DNA from: Streptomyces longisporoflavus
Lineage (GTDB): Bacteria; Actinomycetota; Actinomycetes; Streptomycetales; Streptomycetaceae
Direction of reading: 5' to 3'
Length of the DNA: 64,000 nucleotides
Assembly (NCBI RefSeq): GCF_014649775.1
Contig: NZ_BMTR01000004.1
Location: forward strand, 372,001-436,000
The position numbers and the translations under genes are program-made. This document shows, piece after piece, positions 7,535-15,488 of this stretch; the first letter of the stretch is position 1; each line of letters opens with the position of its first letter. Under the pieces are notes generated by a model. That model worked only from the letters and a program-made list of their open reading frames with translations, ran no database searches and had not been told where the DNA came from.

Positions 7535-7906
7535 ATGGCTGTTGTCGTAAGGGACGTCATGACACCGGGGGTCGTGGCGGTGGGCCCCGACGCCTCGCTG
7601 GTGGAAGCGGCGCAGCTGATGCGCGCGCAGGACATCGGTCATGTTCTGGTGGCCACGGCCGGCCGGGTGGTCGGCGTGCTCACGGACCGGGACATCACGC
7701 TGCGGGCCGTCGCCGACGGCGCCGATCCCCTCACCGTCAGCGCGCAGGCCGTCTGTACGCCGGACCCGGTGATGGTCGCCCCGGACGACGCGGTGTCCTC
7801 GGCGGTCAGCCTGATGCTCGAGAACGCCGTGCGCAGGCTGCCCGTCGTCGAGGACGGGCGGCCGGTGGGCATGGTGACGCTCAGCGACCTCGCAGCGTCG
7901 GCCTGA
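7535..7906 (+). CDS. CBS-pair domain protein
   Basis: A 123-residue protein made of two CBS motifs and nothing else. The first spans about residues 5-60 (VRDVMTPGVVAVGPDASLVE, GVLTDRDITLRAVADG) and the second about 70-120 (VMVAPDDAVSSAV, RRLPVVEDGRPVGMVTLSDL). Such stand-alone proteins bind adenosine nucleotides and signal energy or stress state. The ATG has an AAAGGGCCGAGCC ribosome region. A SigB-type promoter lies 40 nt upstream and the nearest regulators are a SigB-family sigma factor and PAS/GAF sensors, so a stress role is likely. It is transcribed convergently with the AraC gene, with a long spacer between them. Confidence 0.88.
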   Translation: MAVVVRDVMTPGVVAVGPDASLVEAAQLMRAQDIGHVLVATAGRVVGVLTDRDITLRAVADGADPLTVSAQAVCTPDPVMVAPDDAVSSAVSLMLENAVRRLPVVEDGRPVGMVTLSDLAASA

Positions 7907-8271
7907 CGACCGGACGGAGAGGACCCCGGAAAACCGCGGAGAACCGCCCCGGCCCCGGGCCGGGCGGGGTCCTGGCCCGGTCCGCAGGGAGCGGGTCCGG
8001 TTGCACGGGTGGTGCGGGGGGAGCGACCGGACCCGCGGCGCGGGCCCGGCCCGGCCGGGGGCCGGGCCGGATCATCCCCGGTGGTCCGTCACGGCCGTTG
8101 CTCCAGGGGCGGGTTACGCGTCCATGGGCGACGACCGGCCCAGCCGGTGACAGGTGAAACGATAAATCCGTCGCTCCCCGGGGCGCGATCCGCTGAACGC
8201 AGCCACTGTCCGTATAGCGCACGGCGCCGGCGAAGGACCAGCCCCGCAGTTTCAGTTTCAGCCGCGCGGCT
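7907..8271. other. Non-coding spacer between convergent genes
   Basis: This 365-bp stretch separates the ends of the CBS gene and the AraC gene. It contains very GC-rich self-complementary runs (around 7950-7985 and 8040-8075) that probably act as terminators for both genes. A slightly less GC-rich patch lies at about 8150-8185, and a TTTCAG motif occurs twice in tandem near 8250. I find no credible gene, tRNA or recognised regulatory RNA. Confidence 0.5.
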
Positions 8272-9267
8272 TCAGCCCCGCAGCGTCTCGGAGGGCAGCT
8301 CCCCGAACCTGGCGTGGTACTGCTCGGCGAACCTGCTCAGATGGGTGAAGCCCCACCGGTGCGCCACCTCGCTCACGCTGAGCGCGCCGGGTTCCGCCGC
8401 CCGCAGTTCGTCGCGCACGCGGGTCAGCCGCACATCCCGTACGTACGCCATGGGCGACATGCCCACGTAACGGCGGAACGCCTCCTGGAGCCAGCGCACC
8501 CCGACCCGCGCCTCGGCGGCGAGCCCGGCGGGTGTGAACGGGTGCTCGGGCCGCTCGTGGACGGCGTCCATCGCGCGCTTCACCGGCGCGGGCCGCAACC
8601 TGTCCGCCGGCGCGGTGAGTTCGGCGCGGAAGGGATGATCGACGGCGAGCAGCAGGCCGCTCAGGATCGCCTCCTGAAGGGGCGCCGCGACCAGCGGCGA
8701 CGTGTAGAGCGATGCCCGGGCCTGCGAGGTGGCGTCGGGCTCCTCGCGCAGATCCTGGATGACCGTGGTGACGAGCCGGGTCCAGCTCCGGCCCGGGCCG
8801 CGGGTGGTGTCGAGTTCGGGGGCCAGCGCCAGCGGGGCGCGGGCCGGCCTGCCGAGGAGCTGCTCCAGACGCCGCTCCAGCGCTTCGCGGCCCATCTTCA
8901 CGGCGAGGACCCGGCAGTCGCCGGTCCACCGCTCCACCACCGTGTCGCCGACGGGCTGGAAGACCCCGGCTCGCTCCGCCGTCGCGACGGTGCCCGCGCC
9001 GCCGCCCTGCCGGAAGCGCATGTGCCCGCCGAGCAGTATGTTCACGTGGTAGGCGCCCAGCTCGCCGAGCCGCATCCGGACATCGGCGCCGCAGCTCAGT
9101 TGGCCGACGGTGAGCGAGCCGAGCTGTCCGATGTCGAACTCGGCCCGGAAAGCGCGCGGTCCGTCGATGACGTCCATGTAGTTGCTGTAGAACGTGGCAC
9201 CGATCATCTGCCGTGCCTCGTCCACGTCCGCGGTCCTGAAAGACGTCCTCAACGCCTCGGCGCTCAC
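8272..9267 (-). CDS. AraC family transcriptional regulator
   Basis: A 331-residue regulator. Residues of about 15-190 form the AraC-binding-like sensor domain (FDIGQLGSLTVGQLSCGADV, GAYHVNILLGGHMRF, GVFQPVGDTVVERW). Residues of about 230-330 hold the two-helix DNA-binding domain, with LAAEARVGVRWLQEAFRRYV and SEVAHRWGFTHLSRFAEQYH, the usual second-helix signature. It starts with GTG. A TIGR03086-type gene begins upstream in the same direction, 44 bp away, so the two may be co-transcribed. The target and ligand cannot be read from sequence. The matching plus-strand frame at 8314-9273 is an antisense shadow. Confidence 0.9.
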   Translation of the reverse strand: MSAEALRTSFRTADVDEARQMIGATFYSNYMDVIDGPRAFRAEFDIGQLGSLTVGQLSCGADVRMRLGELGAYHVNILLGGHMRFRQGGGAGTVATAERAGVFQPVGDTVVERWTGDCRVLAVKMGREALERRLEQLLGRPARAPLALAPELDTTRGPGRSWTRLVTTVIQDLREEPDATSQARASLYTSPLVAAPLQEAILSGLLLAVDHPFRAELTAPADRLRPAPVKRAMDAVHERPEHPFTPAGLAAEARVGVRWLQEAFRRYVGMSPMAYVRDVRLTRVRDELRAAEPGALSVSEVAHRWGFTHLSRFAEQYHARFGELPSETLRG

Positions 9268-9311
9268 GCGTGACCACCCGCTCCCCCGATGTCGCTCGTG
9301 CTCCCCGGCGG

Positions 9312-9932
9312 CTACACCTTGCGGCCCAACAGACTCAGCAGCTCCGTCTGCTCGTCGGCGCCCTGTGGTGGCTCCACCGCGGGGGCGAAGAGCCCTGTCT
9401 TCGCCAAGTCCGCAGCGTACGGCTTGATTTCCCGCAGCGAGAAGGAGACGAGGTCATCCGGAAGCTTTTCGTCCGCGCCGATTGCCCGGGAGAGGTCCCA
9501 GGCGTGTACGACGAGGTCACTGATCATCTGCCCGCAGTAGAAGTCCGCGCCGGAGTCGCCGGAGGAAAGGTGGACCGTGCGGTCGAGGGCGCCCGGCTCG
9601 CCGAACGCCTCACGGGACGCCTCGGCCGCCGTGTCCCAGGAGGCGACCGGGTCGGGGCCGAGCATGTCACCGTCGAAGGCGTCGCCGACCGAGTCGATGG
9701 TGGCGCCGTCACGGACGAGCGGGGGCACCCAGAGCTGCTCGGTGGTGAGGTGGTCGACGAGGTCGTGCACCGACCAGTCGGTGCACGGCGTGTCCGCGTC
9801 CCACTGGTCGGCACCGACCGCGTGCACGCGGTCGGTGAACAGTTCGAGGGCGGCCGCGTGCCGGGCGAGGAGCGGGTGACCCGCCTGGTCGGACGGGTCC
9901 GCTGTGCCAGTCGTGTCTGCCATACCCGCCAT
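9312..9932 (-). CDS. TIGR03086 family (DinB/maleylpyruvate isomerase-like) metal-binding protein
   Basis: A 206-residue protein of the TIGR03086 family, which has a DinB-like four-helix bundle. The core DWSVHDLVDHLTTEQLWVP at about residues 52-70 carries one expected metal histidine, and QMISDLVVHAWDLSRAIG at about 135-152 supplies the other. Mycothiol-dependent enzymes share this fold, but the activity of this branch is unknown. The first ATG lies only about 3 nt after GGGAGG; a second ATG at 9923 has about 12 nt spacing, so the start may be there. The AraC gene follows 44 bp downstream in the same direction and could control or share its promoter. Confidence 0.82.
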   Translation of the reverse strand: MAGMADTTGTADPSDQAGHPLLARHAAALELFTDRVHAVGADQWDADTPCTDWSVHDLVDHLTTEQLWVPPLVRDGATIDSVGDAFDGDMLGPDPVASWDTAAEASREAFGEPGALDRTVHLSSGDSGADFYCGQMISDLVVHAWDLSRAIGADEKLPDDLVSFSLREIKPYAADLAKTGLFAPAVEPPQGADEQTELLSLLGRKV

Positions 9933-10062
9933 TGTCCTCCCGGAGCCGGGAGGCGCTACCGGTCACGGCCTTCCCGGAGGCGTACGCCGGCCCTCCCCGG
10001 AACCGGAGGCCGCAGCGGCCTCCCCGGACCCGAAGCCCCCGCACCGGAACACGAAGCCCCCG

Positions 10063-11682
10063 CTACCGTGCGCGCTCCACCCGGCGTTCGTCCCAGACCG
10101 GCTCCTGCGTCTCGCGTACGAGGCCGTCGCTGCCGAAGACGAGGTAGCGGTCGAAGGAGCGGGCGAACCAGCGGTCGTGCGTCACGGCGAGGACCGTTCC
10201 CTCGTAGGCCTCGAGGCCCTCCTGGAGGGCCTCGGCCGATTCGAGGTCGAGGTTGTCGGTGGGCTCGTCGAGCAGCAGGGCGGTGGAGCCCTCCAGCTCC
10301 AGGAGCAGGATCTGGAAGCGCGCCTGCTGGCCGCCCGAGAGCCGCTCGAAGCGCTGCTCGGCCTGTCCGGTGAGCTCGTAGCGGCGAAGGCGCGCCATGG
10401 CGGGCCCCTTCGCCTGGGCGTGCTCGCGCCACAGGATGTCCAGGAGTGTGCGGCCGAAGAGCTCCGGGTGGGCGTGGGTCTGCGCGAAGTGGCCCGCCAC
10501 GACGCGCGCGCCGAGCTTCCACTCGCCGGTGTGGGCGACGTCGCCGCCCGCGAGGAGGCGCAGGAAGTGCGATTTGCCCGATCCGTTCGAGCCGAGGACG
10601 GCGACCCGTTCGCCGTAGAAGACCTCCAGGTCGAAGGGCTTCATCAGGCCGGTCAGTTCGAGCCCCTTGCAGGTGATCGCCCGGACGCCCGTACGCCCGC
10701 CGTGCAGCCGCATGGTGATGTCCTGCTCGCGGGGCGGCTCCGGCGGCGGCCCCGCCTCCTCGAACTTGCGGAGCCGGGTCTGCGCGGCGGCGTACCGCGA
10801 GGCCAGCTCATGGCTGACGGACGCGGCCTGGCGCAGGCTGAGCACCAGCTTCTTCAGCTGGGCGTGCTTCTCGTCCCAGCGCCTGCGCAGCTCCTCGAAG
10901 CGGGCGAACCGCTCGCGCCGCGCCTCGTGGAAGGTGGCGAAGCCGCCGCCGTGCACCCAGGCGTCGGCGCCCGCGGGCCCCGGTTCGACGCTGACGATCT
11001 TCTCGGCGGCGCGGGAGAGGAGCTCGCGGTCGTGGGACACGAAGAGAACGGTCTTCCGGGTCTCCTTGAGCCGCTCCTCCAGCCACCGCTTTCCGGGTAC
11101 GTCGAGGTAGTTGTCCGGCTCGTCCAGGAGCAGCACCTCGTCGCCGCCGCGCAGCAGGGCTTCGAGCACGAGCCGCTTCTGCTCGCCGCCGGAGAGGGTG
11201 CGGACCTCGCGGAACTGCGCCTTGTCGTACGGGATGCCGAGCGCGGCCGTCGTGCACATGTCCCAGAGCGTCTCGGCCTCGTAGCCGTGCGCCTCGGCCC
11301 AGTCGGAGAGCGCCTGGGCGTACTGGAGCTGGGCCGCCTCGTCGTCGACGGTCATGATCAGGTGCTCGGCGACGTCCACGGCCTTCGCGGTCTCGCGGAT
11401 GCGGGAGTTCGACACGGAGACCAGCAGGTCGCGCACGGTCGTCTCGTCGCGTACGGAGCCCACGAACTGCGGCATGACGCCGAGGCCGCCGCTGACGGTG
11501 ACGGTGCCGCCGTGCGGCTGGATCTCGCCCGAGATCAGGCGGAGCAGGGTGGTCTTGCCCGCGCCGTTCGCCCCGACGAGGGCGACGACGGCGCCCTCGC
11601 CGACACGGAAGGAGACATCACCGAGCAGAGCTCGGCCGTCCGGCAGGTAGTACTCGATGTGCGCGGCTTCTAGATGTCCCAT
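10063..11682 (-). CDS. ABC-F family ATP-binding protein
   Basis: A 539-residue protein with two ABC ATPase domains and no membrane part, the layout of ABC-F ribosome-acting factors. The first domain has Walker A GANGAGKTT near residue 37, signature LSGGEQKR and Walker B VLLLDEPDNYLD. The second has GSNGSGKSH near 350, signature LSGGQQAR and ALLLDEPTDNLD. The linker at about 235-320 is charged and helical (RRERFARFEELRRRWDEKHA), as expected for the P-site tRNA interaction motif. Members protect ribosomes from antibiotics or ease translation stalls; which applies here is not visible. The start MGHLEAAHIEYY at 11682 is chosen because upstream codons lack family similarity. Confidence 0.92.
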   Translation of the reverse strand: MGHLEAAHIEYYLPDGRALLGDVSFRVGEGAVVALVGANGAGKTTLLRLISGEIQPHGGTVTVSGGLGVMPQFVGSVRDETTVRDLLVSVSNSRIRETAKAVDVAEHLIMTVDDEAAQLQYAQALSDWAEAHGYEAETLWDMCTTAALGIPYDKAQFREVRTLSGGEQKRLVLEALLRGGDEVLLLDEPDNYLDVPGKRWLEERLKETRKTVLFVSHDRELLSRAAEKIVSVEPGPAGADAWVHGGGFATFHEARRERFARFEELRRRWDEKHAQLKKLVLSLRQAASVSHELASRYAAAQTRLRKFEEAGPPPEPPREQDITMRLHGGRTGVRAITCKGLELTGLMKPFDLEVFYGERVAVLGSNGSGKSHFLRLLAGGDVAHTGEWKLGARVVAGHFAQTHAHPELFGRTLLDILWREHAQAKGPAMARLRRYELTGQAEQRFERLSGGQQARFQILLLELEGSTALLLDEPTDNLDLESAEALQEGLEAYEGTVLAVTHDRWFARSFDRYLVFGSDGLVRETQEPVWDERRVERAR

Positions 11683-11884
11683 GCGGGGGATTGTCCGTGG
11701 GCGGCGCGCACCACCGCAAATGCGTTTAGCCACCCCCTGCCCGGCGGGCATCCCACTCCCTCCCCCGCCCGCGTCCGGCCTAGGCCCGTCCCGCCTTCCC
11801 GCCCCGCCCCGACCCGCCCCGTCGGTTTTGCGACTTCTGTGGGGGTGCAGGCGAGGGGAGAGTCCCCGGGGGTACCCGGCTCCC

Positions 11885-13342
11885 ATGCCTCTGCGAAAAC
11901 GTCTCATCGTCCTCGATCGTCAGACCTTCGACGCCGTCGCCACCCGGCACTGGCCGGGAGCCGACCGGCTTCTGCCCCGGCTCAGCCGCAGCGCGAACCA
12001 CGGCCTGCTCTGGTTCGGTGTGGGTGCCGGGATAGCGGCGACCGGATCGCCCCGCGCCAGGCGTGCCGCGCTGCGCGGGAGCATGTCGCTCGCGCTCGCT
12101 TCCGCCACCATCAACACCCTCGGCAAGCGCTCGGTGCGCCGGGCAAGGCCGCTGCTCGACGGGGTGCCGCTGATGCGGCAGCTGAAGCGGCAGCCGGTCA
12201 CCACGTCCTTCCCCTCCGGGCACTCCGCGTCGGCCGCCGCCTTCGCCACCGGGGTCGCGCTGGAGTCGCGGGCCTGGGGCGCCGGGGTCGCGCCCCTCGC
12301 CGGCGCCGTCGCGCTGTCCCGCGTCTACACCGGCGTGCACTTCCCGAGCGACGTCCTCGCGGGAGCCGCGCTCGGCGCCGGTGCGGCCTTCGCGGTGCGC
12401 GGCATGGTGCCGACCAGGGATCTGCTGCCGCCGGGCAGGCCCCGCATGGACGCCCCCGCCCTGAGCGGCGGCGAGGGACTGGTGCTCGTGGCCAACTCCG
12501 CCACCCGCGCCGCCCCCGAACGTACGCAGGCGCTCCTGGACGCCCTGCCCCTCGCCGAGGTCGTGGAGTGCGGCCCGGCGGAGTTGGGGGCCGAGTTGGA
12601 GAAGGCCGCGGGACGCGCGCGAGTGCTCGGGGTGTGCGGCGGGGACGGCACGGTCAACGCGGCGGTACCGGTCGCCCTGCGCCATCGACTGCCGCTCGCG
12701 GTCCTGCCGGGCGGCACGCTCAACCACTTCGCGTACGACATCGGGGTCGAGGAGCCGCGTGATCTGTGCCGAGCCGTCGAGGCGGGCGACGCGGTCGCCG
12801 TGGACGTCGGGCGTTTCAGCTCCGGGAGCGGCCCGCGGGGCTACTTCCTCAACTCCCTGAGCCTCGGCGTCTATCCCGAACTGGTGCGGCTGCGCGACCA
12901 CTGGACCCACCGCATCGGCAGCCGGGCCGCCGCCGTCCTCGCCGCCGCCCGGCTCCTGCGCGACGACCGGCAGCCGCTGAACGCCGAATTCCGTGGCGAG
13001 CAGCGGGTGTTGTGGCTGCTCTTCGCCGGCAACTGCGCCTACCACCGGCCCGGCTTCACCCCCGGTCGCAGGCTCGACCTGGCCGACGGACTGCTCGACG
13101 TACGCATCGTGCACGGCGGCCGCAGGCCGGGCACGCGGCTGCTGGCCGCGGCGCTCGCGGGGCCGCTCAGGCGCTCGCCGGCGCAGGCCGCCGTGCGGCT
13201 GCCCCGGCTGCGCGTCGACGGCCTGGAGGAGGGGGTCGAGGTGTCGTACGACGGCGAAGCGGCCGTCGTACAGGGCGAGTTGCTCATCGACAAGCTGCCG
13301 GAGGCGCTGACCGTGTACCGCCCGCTCCCGGACGAGCGCTGA
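11885..13342 (+). CDS. Bifunctional PAP2 phosphatase / diacylglycerol kinase fusion
   Basis: A 485-residue fusion. The N-terminal part, to about residue 185, is a PAP2 lipid phosphatase with all three motifs: KRSVRRARP, PSGHSAS and SRVYTGVHFPSDVLAG. The C-terminal part, from about 195, is a DAG-kinase catalytic domain with CGGDGTVNAAV and VLPGGTLNHFA, followed by the C-terminal beta domain ending VQGELLIDKLPEALTVY. One domain can remove a lipid phosphate while the other adds phosphate to a lipid, so the protein may interconvert phosphatidate-like lipids at the membrane. Such fusions occur in Streptomyces. It is divergent from the ABC-F gene across about 200 bp. The substrate is not evident. 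Confidence 0.92.
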   Translation: MPLRKRLIVLDRQTFDAVATRHWPGADRLLPRLSRSANHGLLWFGVGAGIAATGSPRARRAALRGSMSLALASATINTLGKRSVRRARPLLDGVPLMRQLKRQPVTTSFPSGHSASAAAFATGVALESRAWGAGVAPLAGAVALSRVYTGVHFPSDVLAGAALGAGAAFAVRGMVPTRDLLPPGRPRMDAPALSGGEGLVLVANSATRAAPERTQALLDALPLAEVVECGPAELGAELEKAAGRARVLGVCGGDGTVNAAVPVALRHRLPLAVLPGGTLNHFAYDIGVEEPRDLCRAVEAGDAVAVDVGRFSSGSGPRGYFLNSLSLGVYPELVRLRDHWTHRIGSRAAAVLAAARLLRDDRQPLNAEFRGEQRVLWLLFAGNCAYHRPGFTPGRRLDLADGLLDVRIVHGGRRPGTRLLAAALAGPLRRSPAQAAVRLPRLRVDGLEEGVEVSYDGEAAVVQGELLIDKLPEALTVYRPLPDER

Positions 13343-13482
13343 CCACGACGACGGCCACGGCGACCACCGTGGCGACCACCACGACTGCCCACATAGTGAT
13401 ACGCGGGTCTCATTATTCGACATGACGGCGTAACGTTCGGCTCACCGCAGCGAGCGGCAGCGAACACGAGGGAGTACCCGTC

Positions 13483-14298
13483 ATGCCGGAGGAGACCGCC
13501 GTCTACACGCACGGACACCACGAGTCCGTCCTGCGCTCACACACCTGGCGGACCGCCGCCAACTCGGCCGCCTACCTCGTCGGCTCGATCAAGCCGCACA
13601 TGCGGATCCTGGACATCGGCTGCGGCCCCGGCACCATCACCGCCGACCTGGCCGAACTGGTCCCCGACGGCCACGTCACGGGCGTCGACCAGGCACCCGG
13701 CATCCTGGACCGCGCCCGCGCGACGGCGGCCGAACGGGGCCTGGAGAACGTGGAGTTCGCCGTCGCCGACGTACACGCCCTGGACTACCCGGACGACAGC
13801 TTCTGCGTCGTCCACGCCCACCAGGTGCTCCAGCACGTCGGCGACCCGGTGCGCGCCCTGAGCGAGATGCGGCGCGTCTGCAAGCCGGGCGGCATCGTCG
13901 CCGCCCGCGACGCGGACTACTCGGCGATGACCTGGTATCCGGCCTCCCCCGTCCTGGACGACTGGCTGGACCTGTACCTGCGGGTGGCCCGCGCCAACGG
14001 CGGCGAGCCGGACGCGGGGCGCCGCCTCAAGTCGTGGGCGCTGGAGGCCGGTTACCCGGCCGCGGACATCACCGCGAGCGCGGGCACCTGGTGCTACGGC
14101 TCGCAAGAGGAGCGCGCCTGGTGGAGCGGGCTCTGGGCGGACCGCACGGTCGCCTCCTCGTACGCCGAACGCGCCGTCGAGGGCGGGCATGCCGACGCCG
14201 GTCAACTGCGGGCCGTCGCCGACGCGTGGCGGGAGTGGGGAGAGCGCGACGACGGCTGGTTCGCCGTGCTGCACGGGGAGATCCTCTGCCGCAAGTGA
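13483..14298 (+). CDS. Class I SAM-dependent methyltransferase (UbiE-like)
   Basis: A 271-residue soluble methyltransferase. The SAM-binding motif I reads RILDIGCGPGTIT near residue 42, the acidic second-strand end is VTGVDQAPGI, and AVADVHALDYPDDSF near 92-106 resembles motif II of UbiE-type enzymes. After these comes a C-terminal region (from about 170) with many tryptophans that likely builds the substrate pocket. The ATG follows GAGGGAGTACCCGTC with a reasonable ribosome site. Adjacent genes give no pathway link. Antisense frames here are shadows. The substrate is unknown. Confidence 0.88.
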   Translation: MPEETAVYTHGHHESVLRSHTWRTAANSAAYLVGSIKPHMRILDIGCGPGTITADLAELVPDGHVTGVDQAPGILDRARATAAERGLENVEFAVADVHALDYPDDSFCVVHAHQVLQHVGDPVRALSEMRRVCKPGGIVAARDADYSAMTWYPASPVLDDWLDLYLRVARANGGEPDAGRRLKSWALEAGYPAADITASAGTWCYGSQEERAWWSGLWADRTVASSYAERAVEGGHADAGQLRAVADAWREWGERDDGWFAVLHGEILCRK

Positions 14299-14425
14299 CG
14301 GCCGGCGCTTCCGCAAGTGACGGCAGGCGCCGTCACGAGCGATGCCCTACGGCACGTACGGGTTCCCGATTGCCTGCGTAGAGAGCCGAGTTGGGGATAC
14401 TCGGGTGAGCAGGAGGTAAGACACT

Positions 14426-14596
14426 ATGGTTCCTATTCTGCTCGTCCTTCTGCTGGCCCTGCTCCTCTTCGGCGCGGGTTTCGCCGTGAAGATTCTCTGG
14501 TGGATCGCCATCGCCGTGCTCGTCATCTGGCTGGTCGGGTTCCTGATGCGCAGCACGACGGCCTCCGGGACGAGGTCGCGCTGGTACCGGTGGTAG
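14426..14596 (+). CDS. Small hydrophobic membrane protein
   Basis: A 56-residue protein with two closely spaced hydrophobic segments, MVPILLVLLLALLLFGAGF and then WWIAIAVLVIWLVGFL, and a basic tail ending SRWYRW. The start is preceded by a perfect AGGAGG at 8 nt. Proteins of this kind are widespread in Streptomyces and are simply called hydrophobic protein. Upstream, GCGT followed by 14 nt and GGGATA (near 14380-14402) loosely resembles a SigB-type promoter but is one base off. Function unknown. It is followed by the convergent GvpL/F gene. Confidence 0.78.
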   Translation: MVPILLVLLLALLLFGAGFAVKILWWIAIAVLVIWLVGFLMRSTTASGTRSRWYRW

Positions 14597-14686
14597 CGGT
14601 CCCGCGTTTGCGGACACACCCGGCCACAGTCGGCCACCCTGCCCATGCGGACACACTCGTCCACCACGTCCCCGAGCCCGCGGGTC

Positions 14687-15427
14687 TCAGCCCGCGGGCT
14701 CAGCCGTGCCCGGCTCGGCGAAGCTGTACGGAGGCAGCGGGCCACGCACCCTCAGGTCCAAGTGGGGCTGATCCACGCGTAGTTCGTCCACCGCGCAGAG
14801 GAATCCCCCGGCCGCGTCCCGGTGCACGAGGAAGGAGAGGTCGGTCAGCCAGCCGGAGCCCGCGGGCTCCGCGTGGACCGCCTCGGTGGTCGCCTCCAGG
14901 GCACGCCGTACATGGTCGGCGTCGCTCGCCTCCCGCGCCCGTACGGTCGCCGCGACCTTCTCGCCCAAGTCGAGCTTCTGCTCGTAACTGCCGCCCCGGA
15001 GAAGCTGATTGGCTTCGACCATGGCCCGCAGTTCCGGGTTCTCGCCGAGGACCTGGTGCAGGACGGCCCGCTCGTTGTGGGAGACCTTCACGTTGTACTC
15101 GACCCTGCTGTCCAGGGCGCGCAGCCGCTCCGCGTAGTGGTCGGCCCGCTGCGCGAGGATCGCCAGGACCGCCTCGTCGTCCGGCGCGAGGCTGCCGAAG
15201 CGCATCGGCAGGACGGCGCCCGGAGCGCCCGCCTCGGACAGGACGCCGTGGTGCGCCTCCAGGTCTCGCCTGCCCGGCCGCAGGTCCGCGGGAACGTCGC
15301 TGACCAGCGCCGCGAGCTCCCCGCACCGCAGAATCCTGACGGGCAGGGGCGGTGCGCCGACGCCGTCCATCCTCTCCGGCAGATCCGGGTGCGGTCCTGC
15401 GACGATGCCGTAGATGTACGTGCTCAC
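14687..15427 (-). CDS. GvpL/GvpF family gas-vesicle-type protein
   Basis: A 246-residue member of the GvpL/GvpF family. The start STYIYGIVAGPH is the typical first strand, followed by LAALVSDVPADLRP, HHGVLSEAGAPGAVLPMRFG (residues of about 59-78) and VEYNVKVSHNERAVL. The second half has the expected LVHRDAAGGFLCAVDEL and the C-terminal LPPYSF. The start codon is GTG behind GGAGTGAGGAG. GvpL/F are accessory components of gas vesicles and normally sit in a gvp gene set, but no gvpA, gvpN or other gvp gene is found in this window. It may work in another complex here, or the rest of the set may be elsewhere. Confidence 0.88.
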   Translation of the reverse strand: MSTYIYGIVAGPHPDLPERMDGVGAPPLPVRILRCGELAALVSDVPADLRPGRRDLEAHHGVLSEAGAPGAVLPMRFGSLAPDDEAVLAILAQRADHYAERLRALDSRVEYNVKVSHNERAVLHQVLGENPELRAMVEANQLLRGGSYEQKLDLGEKVAATVRAREASDADHVRRALEATTEAVHAEPAGSGWLTDLSFLVHRDAAGGFLCAVDELRVDQPHLDLRVRGPLPPYSFAEPGTAEPAG

Positions 15428-15488
15428 TGAACTCGCTCCTCACTCCACCGCAAGGAGTCCGGGTGACCCCGGGAGCCCGCGGCAAACC

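Noticed and set aside
8314..9273. Plus-strand frame of 319 codons opposite the AraC gene
   Set aside because: Antisense shadow; the minus-strand AraC protein has both family domains.
11870..11875. GGGTAC before the PAP2-DAGK gene as a SigB-type -10
   Set aside because: No GNNT element lies 14-16 nt upstream and the distance to the start codon is too short.
13284..13394. 36-residue hydrophobic minus-strand frame starting MWAVVVVATVVAVAVVVV, as a possible small membrane gene
   Set aside because: It overlaps the end of the PAP2-DAGK gene, has no ribosome site, and its hydrophobic run is what GTG/GCC-rich repeat sequence produces by chance.
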